Assembly: GCA_035274845.1 (NCBI GenBank)
Contig: DATENU010000010.1
Span: 124,001-188,000 of the forward strand
Direction of reading: 5' to 3'
Length of the DNA stretch: 64,000 nt
Origin: Chthoniobacterales bacterium
Lineage (GTDB): Bacteria; Verrucomicrobiota; Verrucomicrobiia; Chthoniobacterales; UBA10450
Made by a program: the position numbers and the translations under genes
Shown here: one piece after another, positions 1-9,731 of the stretch
How the letters are laid out: the number at the start of each line of letters is the position of its first letter
How positions within the stretch are numbered: the first letter of the stretch is position 1
The notes under the pieces: generated by a model
Seen by the model: only the letters and a program-made list of their open reading frames with translations
Databases searched by the model: none
What the model was told of the DNA's origin: nothing

Positions 1-530
1 GGCGAAAAAATGGAATCGATCGGGATCAGGCCGATCGGCTGATCGGCGCGCTTGTTTTCATCGCCCGTGGCAAAACCGCGTCCCACGCGCACTTCGAGCT
101 CGGCGTCGAACTTGTGCTTCTTGTCCATCGTGCAGATGAGCTGATCGGGATTCAGAACTTCGTAGCCCTGGACGAGCTGGATATCGCCGGCGGTGACTTC
201 GCCTTCCTTGTTGATCGAGAGGGAGAGCTTGCGCGGCTCGTGTTCGGCGGCCTTGAATTTGATCCGCTTGAGATTGAGGACGATGTCGGTCACGTCCTCG
301 ACCACGCCGGGCAGAGTGGCGAACTCATGTTGCGCGCCGGTGATTTTCACCGCGGTGATGGCAGCGCCTTCCAGCGACGAGAGAAGCACGCGGCGAAGCG
401 AATTGCCGACGGTGTGACCGTAGCCGGCTTCAAAGGGTTCAGCGACAAAACGCGCGTAGGTTTCCGTGGCGCCGTGCTCGTCTTTGACGAGGGTCTTCGG
501 CATTTCAAAACGACCGTAATGAACTGGCAT
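1..530 (-). CDS. rpoA: RNA polymerase subunit alpha (5' part, runs off the window)
   Basis: About 176 N-terminal codons of the RNA polymerase alpha subunit, which dimerises to nucleate assembly of beta and beta' in the cytoplasm. The reverse-strand translation begins MPVHYGRFEMPK and contains the family hallmark GHTVGNSLRRVLLSSL near residue 38, then KITGAQHEF and the beta-rich interaction domain. The C-terminal DNA-binding domain lies outside the window. ATG at 530 was chosen because the alpha fold is already in progress by residue 10; ATG at 503 (MPKTLVK) is an alternative. There is no clear Shine-Dalgarno; a pyrimidine-rich heptamer tract lies just upstream. Unlike the classical alpha operon, no rpsM/rpsK/rpsD gene lies directly upstream. 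The next upstream gene on the strand encodes a TPM-domain protein. Confidence 0.96.
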   Translation of the reverse strand, partial: MPVHYGRFEMPKTLVKDEHGATETYARFVAEPFEAGYGHTVGNSLRRVLLSSLEGAAITAVKITGAQHEFATLPGVVEDVTDIVLNLKRIKFKAAEHEPRKLSLSINKEGEVTAGDIQLVQGYEVLNPDQLICTMDKKHKFDAELEVRVGRGFATGDENKRADQPIGLIPIDSIFS

Positions 531-539
531 GATCTGAAT

Positions 540-618
540 TAAGAAGCAAAAAGGTAAGAAGTAAGAAAATGCTGTAGAAGACACTTCTTCCTTCTTAATT
601 CTGCCTTCTTCCTTTCCT
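540..618. repeat. Heptamer-type tandem tracts upstream of rpoA
   Basis: On the + strand, TAAGAAG-like 7-mers occupy about 540-568. A second tract, CTTCTTC/CTTCTTA/ATTCTGC/CTTCTTC/CTTTCCT, fills 584-618 with an exact 7-base period. They sit in the 331-base gene-free stretch 531-861, directly before the rpoA start on the reverse strand. The remainder of that stretch (about 619-775) shows no gene; from 776 it holds a hairpin cluster. Confidence 0.75.
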
Positions 619-775
619 TCGCGCCGGGTTACCCCTGACGAGTGCGGCCTCGCGTCCAGCGACGGAGACCCAGGGACCAACGGCGCAACTTCAAAAACTC
701 GTTGCGGGACGGGAATGAACACCAGAAACCGGGGTTCGCAAGTCCCTTCTGTGGCGTCCGCCTGCCGGTGACGTT

Positions 776-861
776 GTAGAGTGCGCTGTCACCAGCGCAT
801 CCCAGCCAGTCCGCTGGCGACAGCGGACGCTACAACGCTTCGCATAGCGAAGCGGCTACAG
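776..861. repeat. GTAG-type hairpin cluster
   Basis: Three perfect GC-rich hairpins follow one another: 782-799 (7-bp stem, TCAC loop), 810-827 (7-bp stem, GCGA loop) and 836-854 (CGCTTCGC / GCGAAGCG, 3-base loop). The block is bounded by GTAG at 776 and by its complement CTAC near 856. It resembles the GTAG-flanked hairpins at 2091-2118 and 27923-28006. A degenerate further copy may lie at 751-774. It lies just after the TPM gene stop at 862 and may act as a transcript end, although no U-tract follows. Confidence 0.7.
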
Positions 862-1299
862 TCAGCCCTCTACAATCTCATCCGGCAGCTCGTTCGTCGC
901 CGGGCCGGTTCGCGGGAAATACTTCGCCAGCAATTGGCCGGTTGCCGTGATCGCCTCCACCAGGGCCTCCGTGAAGTCTTCCCGGAGGAAATGCTCCCGC
1001 ATGCGGGCCACCAACTCCTGCCAGAATTGTTCGCCGCATTTCTGATGAACTCCTTCATCGCCGATGACCGCGAACTTCTGGGCTCGAGGCGCGACAAAAA
1101 TCAGGACCGCATTTCGCTCCTTCGTCTTCTGCATCCCCAGCTGCAGAAATTTCTTCCCCGCCCGATCCAGCGTGTCGTCTTCGAATCTGCCCCGCTGCAA
1201 AAACACCCGGATCTGCCCGGAAGTCTTCGCCTCCGCATCCTTGATCGCCCTGGTGATGCGATCGTGTTCGAGCTGCTGGATAAACCGATGAGTTCGCAT
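862..1299 (-). CDS. TPM-domain protein (145 aa), cytosolic-type
   Basis: Short protein almost entirely covered by a TPM (TLP18.3/Psb32/MOLO-1) domain. Visible features are the opening helix HDRITRAIKDAEAKTSGQI, the strand RVFLQRG and the core NAVLIFVAPRAQKFAVIGDEG, followed by FWQELVARMREHF. It has no signal peptide or transmembrane segment, unlike the preceding TPM gene. ATG at 1299 (MRTHRFIQQ) was chosen because the reading frame upstream of it is a low-complexity overlap with the previous gene. It follows the larger TPM gene by 7 bases and forms an operon with it and lemA. TPM proteins are variously reported as acid phosphatases or assembly factors; the substrate here is unknown. Confidence 0.85.
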   Translation of the reverse strand: MRTHRFIQQLEHDRITRAIKDAEAKTSGQIRVFLQRGRFEDDTLDRAGKKFLQLGMQKTKERNAVLIFVAPRAQKFAVIGDEGVHQKCGEQFWQELVARMREHFLREDFTEALVEAITATGQLLAKYFPRTGPATNELPDEIVEG

Positions 1300-1306
1300 G
1301 GTGCAG

Positions 1307-2086
1307 TTACCAGTCCGAACCGGCGCCTCCGCCACCAAAGCTGCCGCCGCCGCCGCTGAATCCGCTAAAGCCGCCCCCGGAAGATGAAGAAGAGCCGCCC
1401 GACCAACCGCCTCCGCTGCCCCAACCACTGCTAATGAACGGTCCGCCGAAGCCGGAATAGCCGTATCCGCCTCGCCGCCGCCCCAGCCTCATGATCGCCA
1501 GGACGATGATCAGCATGATGATGAAGCCAAGTGCACCAGCGCCGTTGGAGGTGGTCGACCGGCTTTTCTCCCGGACGGTCCGGCCATCGCCCTTGTACTC
1601 GCCGAGAATCGCTTTCTGCATCAGGTCAACGCCTTCCTCTAATCCGCCGGCATAATCTCCTGTTCGGAACCGCGGCTTAATGTGCCGCTCCGTGATGTCG
1701 AAGGCAGTGAGATCGGGCAACGCGCCTTCGAGGCCGTAGCCGACCTGGATAAACATCTTGCGATCGTCCACAAAGACGAAAAGCACCGCGCCGTTGCGCT
1801 TGTCCGCCTGTCCGACCTTCCACGTTTCAGCGATGCGACGCGTGTAATCCGCGATGTCCGAATCGGTCTCCATTTTCCGGAAGACCGCCACGAGGACCTG
1901 ATTCGAGGTTTCCCGCTCGAACTGAGCGAGCTTTTCGTTGAGAGCGAGCGCTTTCTCCTTGGAGACGACGTTCGCGTAATCGTTGAAATACCCCGCCGGC
2001 TTCGGGGGCATGACTTCGGCCGCGATGAGCAAACTGGCGCTAAGGACGAGCGCTACGCCAACCGCGAAGATAGGCCGAATATGCAT
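1307..2086 (-). CDS. Secreted/membrane TPM-domain protein, YgcG type (259 aa)
   Basis: Residues 1-22 form a signal peptide (MHIRPIFAVG... ending near LIAAE). A TPM domain follows at about 30-155, with GYFNDYANVVS, SNQVLVAVF, NGAVLFVFVDDRKMFIQVGYGLEG and the conserved GDYAGGLEEGVDLM. A transmembrane helix lies at about 185-200 (GFIIMLIIVLAIM). The C-terminal tail is rich in Gly/Ser/Trp and ends FGGGGAGSDW. This layout is that of YgcG proteins, which regularly sit next to lemA, as here. The protein is probably anchored with the TPM domain outside the cytoplasmic membrane. The gene starts 33 bases after lemA with a hairpin in the gap, then runs almost directly into a second TPM gene. Confidence 0.9.
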   Translation of the reverse strand: MHIRPIFAVGVALVLSASLLIAAEVMPPKPAGYFNDYANVVSKEKALALNEKLAQFERETSNQVLVAVFRKMETDSDIADYTRRIAETWKVGQADKRNGAVLFVFVDDRKMFIQVGYGLEGALPDLTAFDITERHIKPRFRTGDYAGGLEEGVDLMQKAILGEYKGDGRTVREKSRSTTSNGAGALGFIIMLIIVLAIMRLGRRRGGYGYSGFGGPFISSGWGSGGGWSGGSSSSSGGGFSGFSGGGGSFGGGGAGSDW

Positions 2087-2090
2087 CGAT

Positions 2091-2118
2091 GGCGGACGCC
2101 GCCGCGCGGCGTCCCTAC
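2091..2118. repeat. GTAG-type hairpin between lemA and the TPM gene
   Basis: GGACGCCG at 2094-2101 pairs perfectly with CGGCGTCC at 2107-2114 around a 5-base loop. On the reverse strand it is preceded by GTAG (2118-2115). It belongs to the same family as 776-861 and 27923-28006. Lying inside an operon, it could modulate relative expression of the genes on either side. Confidence 0.6.
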
Positions 2119-2119
2119 C

Positions 2120-2758
2120 TTACGGGGTCGCCGCCGGCGATACCGCTGGTGCCGGTTTGTTGAAATCGAATTTCACGTCCGGCGCCTTTTCCGCTCCCGG
2201 GGCGGCATTGAAGAACGGCCGTTCCTTGAAGCCAAACATCTTGTTCAACATGTTGGTCGGAAAAGTCGCGAGGGCCGTGTTGTACTCCTGCACCGCGGTG
2301 TTGAAATTGTTGCGCTCCACCGAAATTCGGTTCTCGGTTCCCTCGAGTTGCTTTTGGAGGTTTTGGAATGCCTCCGTCGCCCGAAGCTGCGGATAATTCT
2401 CGCTCACTACCAGGAGGCGCGATAAAGCCGCGCTCAATTGCCCCTGCGCCTGCTGGAATTTCTCGAGCTCGGCCGCTTCCGTCGGCGCCTTGCTCGGATC
2501 GAGCTTCACCTGGCCAACACTGGCCCGGGCGTTCGTGACCTCCGTCAGGGTCGACTTCTCGAAGTTCGCCGCTCCCTGCACGGTGCTGACCAAATTTGGA
2601 ATCAGGTCGGCCCGCCGTTGATAGACCGACTGCACATCGGCCCACTTCTTGTTCACCGTCTGTTCGAGGGCGACGAGCCGGTTATAGCTCCCGCAGCCGG
2701 AGAGGCTGAAGAACGACGCGAACGCCAACAGTTTGCCGAATTGGAGAAATGTTTTCAT
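2120..2758 (-). CDS. lemA: LemA family lipoprotein (212 aa)
   Basis: Signal sequence MKTFLQFGKLLAFASFFSLSGC ends in a lipobox with Cys22, so this copy is a predicted lipoprotein rather than the usual TM-anchored LemA. The family core is plain: NRLVALEQTVNKKWADVQSVYQ, RRADLIPNLVSTVQG, FEKSTLTEVTNARA, LSRLLVVSENYPQLRATEAF and RISVERNNFNTAVQEYN. These helices build the long LemA bundle. The C-terminal tail is Pro/Ala-rich. It is first in a lemA-TPM-TPM operon, a pairing seen across many bacteria whose biochemical role is still unclear (envelope maintenance is suggested). ATG at 2758 gives the complete signal peptide. Confidence 0.94.
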   Translation of the reverse strand: MKTFLQFGKLLAFASFFSLSGCGSYNRLVALEQTVNKKWADVQSVYQRRADLIPNLVSTVQGAANFEKSTLTEVTNARASVGQVKLDPSKAPTEAAELEKFQQAQGQLSAALSRLLVVSENYPQLRATEAFQNLQKQLEGTENRISVERNNFNTAVQEYNTALATFPTNMLNKMFGFKERPFFNAAPGAEKAPDVKFDFNKPAPAVSPAATP

Positions 2759-2809
2759 AAGCCAGAACGCGCCCTGCGCGGATAAATCGTCGTTAAATGG
2801 CCACGTAAG

Positions 2810-3445
2810 TCAATCCTGCGCAGCCGGTTCAGCCGGTGGTTGCTCGGCTGGGGCAGGCTCGGTTTCTTTTCGCGGGGCCGTCGGCAGGTAACGGGTCCGC
2901 AATTCTTCGGCATTCGGCAACTCGTCGAGATCGCGGAGGCCAAAATGTTCGAGGAAAAACTGGGTGGTTTCGTAGAGAAGCGGGCGTCCCGGAACTTCCG
3001 CGCGGCCGGCAATCTTCACGAGGCCGCGCTCCATCAGGCTCTGGAGGACGCCATCGACGGCCACTCCCCGAACCGCTTCGATGTCGGCGCGGGTGATTGG
3101 TTGCCGGTAGGCGACAATGGCCAGCGTCTCCAGCGAGGGCGGAGTCAGACGCGCCGGTTTGACGGCCGGAAACAATTGCCGAACCCACGACGCATACGCC
3201 GGATCGCTCACGAGCTGCCAGCCCTCTGCTCTTTCCGCCAATTGGAAGGCGCGGCCCTGCTCGATGTAATTGATCTTCAATTCTTCGAGAGCGACGGCTA
3301 CCTGACTTTCGGTGGCTTTCGCGAATTCGTTAGGCAGGAGGTCTTCATCGCTGCCCGCGCCTTTGATGGCGGCGACCAGCTCACGTGTTGTCAGCGGTTT
3401 TTGGGCGGCGAAAAGGAGCGCTTCGATTACCTGGGTGAGACTCAT
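2810..3445 (-). CDS. scpB: Segregation and condensation protein B (211 aa)
   Basis: ScpB is the winged-helix kleisin partner that, with ScpA and SMC, forms the chromosome-condensing complex. Evidence: N-terminal MSLTQVIEALLFAAQKPLTTREL, RAFQLAERAEGWQLVSDP, the very conserved LTPPSLETLAIVAYRQPITR then ADIEAVRGVAVDGVLQ, and GRPLLYETTQFFLEHFGL. Two winged helices span about 1-175, followed by an acidic, Pro-rich tail (EPAPAEQPPAEPAAQD). ATG at 3445 is taken because it opens the family N-terminus; the frame continues upstream into glmM as a shadow. No scpA is in the window. It follows glmM by 23 bases, across a nonamer repeat. Confidence 0.95.
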   Translation of the reverse strand: MSLTQVIEALLFAAQKPLTTRELVAAIKGAGSDEDLLPNEFAKATESQVAVALEELKINYIEQGRAFQLAERAEGWQLVSDPAYASWVRQLFPAVKPARLTPPSLETLAIVAYRQPITRADIEAVRGVAVDGVLQSLMERGLVKIAGRAEVPGRPLLYETTQFFLEHFGLRDLDELPNAEELRTRYLPTAPRKETEPAPAEQPPAEPAAQD

Positions 3446-3446
3446 A

Positions 3447-3473
3447 TGCCGTATATGACCTATAGGACCTATA
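3447..3473 (-). repeat. Nonamer tandem repeat leading into scpB
   Basis: On the reverse strand three 9-mers (TATAGGTCC, TATAGGTCA, TATACGGCA) run from 3473 to 3447. The next unit begins TATG, so the scpB ATG lies in exact 9-base register. The tract overlaps the glmM stop codon. Confidence 0.75.
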
Positions 3474-4860
3474 TTCCTATCGCTTTCTCGATCGCTTCCG
3501 CGATCCGGTTTGCCTGGCGATCTATTTGCTCCGGCTCGCGGCCCTCGATCAACAGCCGGATCTTCGGTTCCGTGCCCGAGTAGCGCAGGAGCACCCGGCC
3601 TTTTCCCGAAAGCTCCTTCTCCGCGTCGCCCACCAGCTTCATCACCGCGGGCAACTCTTCGAGGGGGCGTTTCTCTTTCACCTTCAGGTTCCGCTGCGCC
3701 TGCGGATATTTCTTGAGGCATTGCTTGAGCTCGCTCAACGGCCGGCCCGTCGCCTTCATGATCCGCAATACCTGGAGCGCGCTGATGATCCCATCGCCCG
3801 TGGTAGTGAAATCGCGAAAGATCATGTGGCCGCTTTGTTCGCCACCGAGATTCAAATTCCGCTCCAGCATCTCCTCGATCACGTAACGATCGCCGACCTT
3901 CGCCCGGATCACTTTCCCGCCCCGCGACGTGAGCGCTTCGTCCAATCCGAAATTGCTCATGACCGTGGCAACGAGCGTCTGCTCCCGGAGCCGCCCTGAT
4001 TCCAACAGATCCACCGCGGCGATCGCCAGGATCTCGTCGCCGTCCACCAGCTCGCCCTTCTCGTCGCAGAGCAGGGCCCGGTCGGCATCGCCATCGTGGG
4101 TAATACCGATTTGAGCGCCGCTTTCCCGAACCGCGCGCTGGATTTCAGCGGGGTAGGTGCTGCCGCAATCGGCGTTGATGTTCGTCCCGCTCGGCTCGTC
4201 GTGCACCACCGTCAGGTCGGCGCCCAGCTCGCGCAAAATGCAGGGGGTCGATTTGTAGGCGGCGCCGTTGGCCACATCCACGGCGATCCGCATTTTTTCG
4301 AGCGACATTCCGCGTGGGAAACTTGCCTTGGCAAACTCGACATAACGGCCGAGCGCGTCATCGATTCGCCGGGCCCGCCCGATTTTTCCGGCAGTCGGCC
4401 GAATGGAATCGATCTCGCCGCTGAAGACCAAATCTTCGATCTGCTGCTCGATCTGGTCGTCGAGCTTGTAGCCGTCGTGGCGGAAGAATTTGATGCCGTT
4501 GTCCTCGTAAGGATTATGCGACGCCGAGAGGACGATGCCGGCATCCGCGCGAAGCGAACGCGTGATGTAAGCGACGCCGGGCGTCGGCAGCGGCCCGATC
4601 AGGAGGACGTCTACGCCGAGCGAAGTGATTCCGGCCACGAGAGCGTTTTCCAGCATGTAACCCGAGAGCCGGGTGTCTTTGCCGAGCACGATCTTGGGCC
4701 GCGCCCCGGAAGGATGCTCGCGCGGATTCAGCTTCGTGAAAATGTGGGCGGCGGCGCGACCGAGCTTCAATGCCGTCTCGGCCGTAACCGGCTCGACATT
4801 AGCCACGCCCCGGACGCCATCCGTCCCGAAAATCTTTTTCGCCTGCGCCACGCTGGTCAT
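3469..4860 (-). CDS. glmM: Phosphoglucosamine mutase (463 aa)
   Basis: Converts glucosamine-6-phosphate to glucosamine-1-phosphate on the way to UDP-GlcNAc for peptidoglycan and LPS. The protein opens KKIFGTDGVRGVAN, the GlmM N-terminal signature. It carries the phosphoserine loop GIVLSASHNPYEDNGIKFF with catalytic Ser114, the Mg-binding loop THDGDADR near residue 255, the sugar-binding GGEQSGHMI and the C-terminal phosphate-binding RYSGTEPKIR. Length matches the family (about 445-465). ATG at 4860 fits the usual short N-terminal extension. It lies between an NtrC-type regulator and scpB on the same strand and is probably co-transcribed with scpB. Confidence 0.96.
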   Translation of the reverse strand: MTSVAQAKKIFGTDGVRGVANVEPVTAETALKLGRAAAHIFTKLNPREHPSGARPKIVLGKDTRLSGYMLENALVAGITSLGVDVLLIGPLPTPGVAYITRSLRADAGIVLSASHNPYEDNGIKFFRHDGYKLDDQIEQQIEDLVFSGEIDSIRPTAGKIGRARRIDDALGRYVEFAKASFPRGMSLEKMRIAVDVANGAAYKSTPCILRELGADLTVVHDEPSGTNINADCGSTYPAEIQRAVRESGAQIGITHDGDADRALLCDEKGELVDGDEILAIAAVDLLESGRLREQTLVATVMSNFGLDEALTSRGGKVIRAKVGDRYVIEEMLERNLNLGGEQSGHMIFRDFTTTGDGIISALQVLRIMKATGRPLSELKQCLKKYPQAQRNLKVKEKRPLEELPAVMKLVGDAEKELSGKGRVLLRYSGTEPKIRLLIEGREPEQIDRQANRIAEAIEKAIGI

Positions 4861-4930
4861 TGTAGCGGCGGTCTCTGACCGTCGACAACGTTTATCACAA
4901 GCTTGCCTTCGGCGTCATAAACCGCCGTTT

Positions 4931-6334
4931 TTAAGTGGGCGGTTCGGAAAGCGCCCCTCCTTGTTTCAGGTCGTTAATCTTGCGATGCAAGGTCCGCCGG
5001 CTGATGCCAAGTTTCTGTGCGGCCTTGGTGATGTTGCCATTCGTGGTGGCCAGCGCCTGCATGATGAGACGTTTCTCAGTTTCGTGCAGGTCGAGCGCGC
5101 TCGATTTTTCACCGAACGCTTTGGCCGGCGTAACGCCCCCCGGCAAAGCGGCGCCGGTTGCCGCGCGGACGTTGGACGGAAGATCGCGCACAGTCAGCTT
5201 CGAACCGCGCGCCATCACCACTCCGTGTTCGATCGCGGTCCGGAGCTCCCGGACGTTTCCCGGCCAGCCATAAGTCAGGAGCGCGTTCATGGCATCGGCG
5301 GTAAGTTCGAGGAGCGGTTTCTCGTTCACCTTGCAGAAATGCCGCAAAAAGCTCCGGACCAGCAGCGGAATATCCTCCTTCCGCTCGCGCAACGGCGGCA
5401 TCGTGAGATGGACGACGTTCAGGCGGAAATAGAGATCGTCCCGGAATTTTCCTTCGGCCACAAGCTTCTCGAGGTTCTTGTTTGTCGCCGCGATCAGCCG
5501 GACATCCGCGCGCAAAGTCTGGTTTCCCCCGACCCGTTCGAAGGCGCGTTCTTCGCTGATCACTCGCAGCAATTTCACCTGGGTGCTCGCATCGATCTCC
5601 CCGATCTCGTCGAGGAAAATGGTGCCGCCGTTCGCCTGTTCGAAGCGCCCGATCCGGCGTTCATGCGCGCCGGTAAACGCGCCCCGTTCGTGTCCGAACA
5701 GCTCGCTCTCGAGCAATTGCGGCGAGAGAGCGGCGCAATGCACCGTGACAAACTTCGCCTTGTTTCGCCGGCTCAGGTTATGGATCGCATGCGCCGCCAA
5801 CTCCTTTCCGGTCCCGCTTTCGCCTTCAATCAAAACGTTCGCCGACGAGGGCGCGACTTGCCGGATGGTATCGAGCACTTCATGCAGCACCGGCGATTCG
5901 CCCACGATGTTCTCCAGCCCGTAACGTTCGTCCACCTGCTGCCGCAGCGTCCGGTTCTCCTGCTCCATCCGCCGGCTGGCCAGAGCCCGGGAGATCAGCA
6001 TCTCAACCTTGTCGAGGTTGAGCGGCTTGGTCACGAAATCATAGGCGCCGCGCTTCATCGCCTCGACCGCCGTATCGACCGAGCCGTAGGCCGTCATCAT
6101 GATGCAGATCGGCGGATGCGGCAGCTTCAGGGCCCGCTCGATCAGTGCCATACCGTCATCTCCGCCGAGACGAAGATCGGTGATCATCAGATCAATCGGT
6201 TCGCGCTCGAGCACATCCATCGCCCCGCGAATGTCCTCCGCCACGTAAGTGTCGTATTCGTCCTCGAGCAAACGCCGCAACCCGTCGCGCGTATGCTTCT
6301 CGTCGTCGACGATCAGGATGGTAGGCTGCATCAT
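4931..6334 (-). CDS. Sigma-54-dependent response regulator, NtrC family (467 aa)
   Basis: Three domains are visible. The receiver (about 5-118) has DDE at 10-12, phospho-acceptor Asp53 in LMITDLR and Lys103 in VTKP. The AAA+ domain (about 143-375) has Walker A GESGTGKE at 171-178, the sigma-54 contact loop GAFTGA at 218-223 and Walker B GGTIFLDEIGEI at 236-247. A Fis-type helix-turn-helix lies at about 420-455 (NITKAAQKLGISRRTLHRKI). It should remodel RNA polymerase holding sigma-54 at -12/-24 promoters once phosphorylated. No kinase is adjacent; the NtrB-like kinase at 19259-20491 is one candidate partner. The ATG at 6334 overlaps the stop of the frameshifted hicA reading frame (ATGA), which suggests translational coupling. 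Confidence 0.95.
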   Translation of the reverse strand: MMQPTILIVDDEKHTRDGLRRLLEDEYDTYVAEDIRGAMDVLEREPIDLMITDLRLGGDDGMALIERALKLPHPPICIMMTAYGSVDTAVEAMKRGAYDFVTKPLNLDKVEMLISRALASRRMEQENRTLRQQVDERYGLENIVGESPVLHEVLDTIRQVAPSSANVLIEGESGTGKELAAHAIHNLSRRNKAKFVTVHCAALSPQLLESELFGHERGAFTGAHERRIGRFEQANGGTIFLDEIGEIDASTQVKLLRVISEERAFERVGGNQTLRADVRLIAATNKNLEKLVAEGKFRDDLYFRLNVVHLTMPPLRERKEDIPLLVRSFLRHFCKVNEKPLLELTADAMNALLTYGWPGNVRELRTAIEHGVVMARGSKLTVRDLPSNVRAATGAALPGGVTPAKAFGEKSSALDLHETEKRLIMQALATTNGNITKAAQKLGISRRTLHRKINDLKQGGALSEPPT

Positions 6335-6545
6335 TGGTCCGTCTCAAATATCGCGCGTGGCAATCCGGATTGCCGAATAATCGCAGCTAACGTTCCGCGA
6401 TCGATGCTCCGATGAAGGGGCACTGGAAAGGAAATGCGGTCCTTTCGCATAATCACATGACTTCCCCGCTGCCGAATGTTTCGAAAACCGTTTTCTTCGA
6501 GAGATGGCAGAGTTCGCGGCCGGAAAGGACGCGGAGCTTAGGCAT
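6331..6545 (-). pseudogene. hicA: HicA-type toxin, frameshifted
   Basis: Starting at ATG 6545 the frame reads MPKLRVLSGRELCHLS and then runs into a stop. One base shift near 6498-6503 restores a textbook HicA continuation, EENGFRNIRQRGSHVIMRKD, then ISFPVPLHRSIDRGTL and IIRQSGLPRAIF, ending at TGA 6333-6331. Total length is 215 bases, one short of 72 codons, so a single base is missing. HicA is a small dsRBD-fold mRNA endonuclease; the catalytic His (RGSHVIM) lies after the lesion. The start overlaps the hicB stop by 8 bases and the end overlaps the ntrC-like start, so gene order here is antitoxin first. It may be a true inactivation or a sequencing error in the CTCTC stretch. Confidence 0.85.
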
Positions 6546-6765
6546 GCGACAGCTGCAAGGGTTTTACGCTCACGCGTCGCTGCAATCTTGCTTCGATTTC
6601 CGACTCCTCGGCGCATTCCAACCAAAGCTCCACGGCTTCCTTGATCATCGCCTCGGCGTGTTCGGCTGTTTCGCCTTGCGAAACGATTCCAAGTTCCGGA
6701 CAGGTCGCTACAAACCATCCGTCTTCACCCTTTTCGATTACCGACGTAAGCGGAGGTAGTTCCAC
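6538..6765 (-). CDS. hicB: HicB-type antitoxin (75 aa)
   Basis: Small protein with the HicB partial RNase H fold: LTSVIEKGEDGWFVATCPELGIVSQGETAEHAEAMIKEAVELWL. This is the usual beta-beta-beta-alpha core that plugs HicA. There is no DNA-binding C-terminal domain, so it belongs to the short HicB class. The start is GTG at 6765; an in-frame stop lies four codons upstream and no ATG is available. Its stop overlaps the start of hicA. With hicA frameshifted, the antitoxin may be a relic that can still neutralise related toxins elsewhere in the genome. Confidence 0.88.
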   Translation of the reverse strand: MELPPLTSVIEKGEDGWFVATCPELGIVSQGETAEHAEAMIKEAVELWLECAEESEIEARLQRRVSVKPLQLSHA

Positions 6766-6809
6766 GGATGGAGTCTAATGCAACGGCCAGTGTTCGGCAT
6801 CGGAAAAAT

Positions 6810-8972
<2,163 letters not shown>

Positions 8973-9049
8973 AAGTTGTCTCCGATTGAGTGCGCAAACT
9001 CCCGCTGTACGCGCGCGGGCGCAAATGCCTGGGTGCCCAGGAGCGCGAC

Positions 9050-9625
9050 CTACATCAATCTCAGGACGTTATTGCCCAGCATCGCGCCGTTGTAGACGAA
9101 ATAGAAGACCGCGAAGGCCGAGTGATACCGGACCGACCTGGTGAAGGCGGCGATCAGGCCAAGCGTGATAAACATCGCCATCGAGATGAAGTAGAGCAGG
9201 CCGAGCGAGCGAAAGTGTTCCCAGCCTTTCAGCGACGAATCGATCAGGTCGATGACGAAGTTCCCGGCAATGAGAAGGAAGAATCCGCGCCGATGATTGA
9301 AATAATGCTCGCGCCAGCTCCGGATCGGTTCGCCTTCCTGCTCATTCGGAAAAAGGAGCGCGGAAGCGAGATAGAGATTGATCGGCGCGACCAGGAGCCA
9401 GAGGACGAGGAAGAGCGTCCAATGTTCGACCGTGCGCCAGCGATACTGGACCCACCACGAAATGATGACGGTCATGAGGGTGTTCACCATCCAGAAGGCG
9501 TGGACCCAATAGCCGGGCGTCCGTTTCCAGGTCTGAATTAATTGCCCGAGACCGCCGACCAATCGCGCCACGGCGAGACCGGCCACGATTGAGGTGAGCA
9601 CGCAAACGTATTCGAAGGGGTCCAT
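9050..9625 (-). CDS. Multi-pass membrane protein of unknown function (191 aa)
   Basis: Predicted hydrophobic segments fall at about 7-28 (CVLTSIVAGLAVARLVGGL), 42-60 (AFWMVNTLMTVIISWW), 69-92 (LFLVLWLLVAPINLYLASALLF), 116-130 (FFLLIAGNFVIDLI), 140-160 (LGLLYFISMAMFITLGLI) and 170-186 (AFAVFYFVYNGAML). That gives six likely TM helices with a charged loop around 93-115 (FPNEQEGEPIRSWREHYFNHRRG). I recognise no catalytic motif; proteins of this look are usually annotated as hypothetical membrane proteins. It is divergent from the amidohydrolase gene, with about 105 bases between the starts. Confidence 0.8.
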   Translation of the reverse strand: MDPFEYVCVLTSIVAGLAVARLVGGLGQLIQTWKRTPGYWVHAFWMVNTLMTVIISWWVQYRWRTVEHWTLFLVLWLLVAPINLYLASALLFPNEQEGEPIRSWREHYFNHRRGFFLLIAGNFVIDLIDSSLKGWEHFRSLGLLYFISMAMFITLGLIAAFTRSVRYHSAFAVFYFVYNGAMLGNNVLRLM

Positions 9626-9731
9626 GGCACCTTCGCTTTACCGAAGCGCGCGCCGCCTTGTCGAGGCGCTTCCTATTTCGGCCAGGACTCGATAGAAGGA
9701 TGACCGCCGATTGGCAGCTCGCTCTTTATCT

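Noticed and set aside
4673-6415. A 580-codon forward frame opposite the NtrC-type regulator
   Set aside because: The reverse strand encodes unmistakable receiver, AAA+ and Fis domains; the forward frame has no recognisable sequence.
6344-6718. A 124-codon reverse-strand frame over hicBA
   Set aside because: It is in the wrong frame for both hicB and the restored hicA and carries no family pattern.
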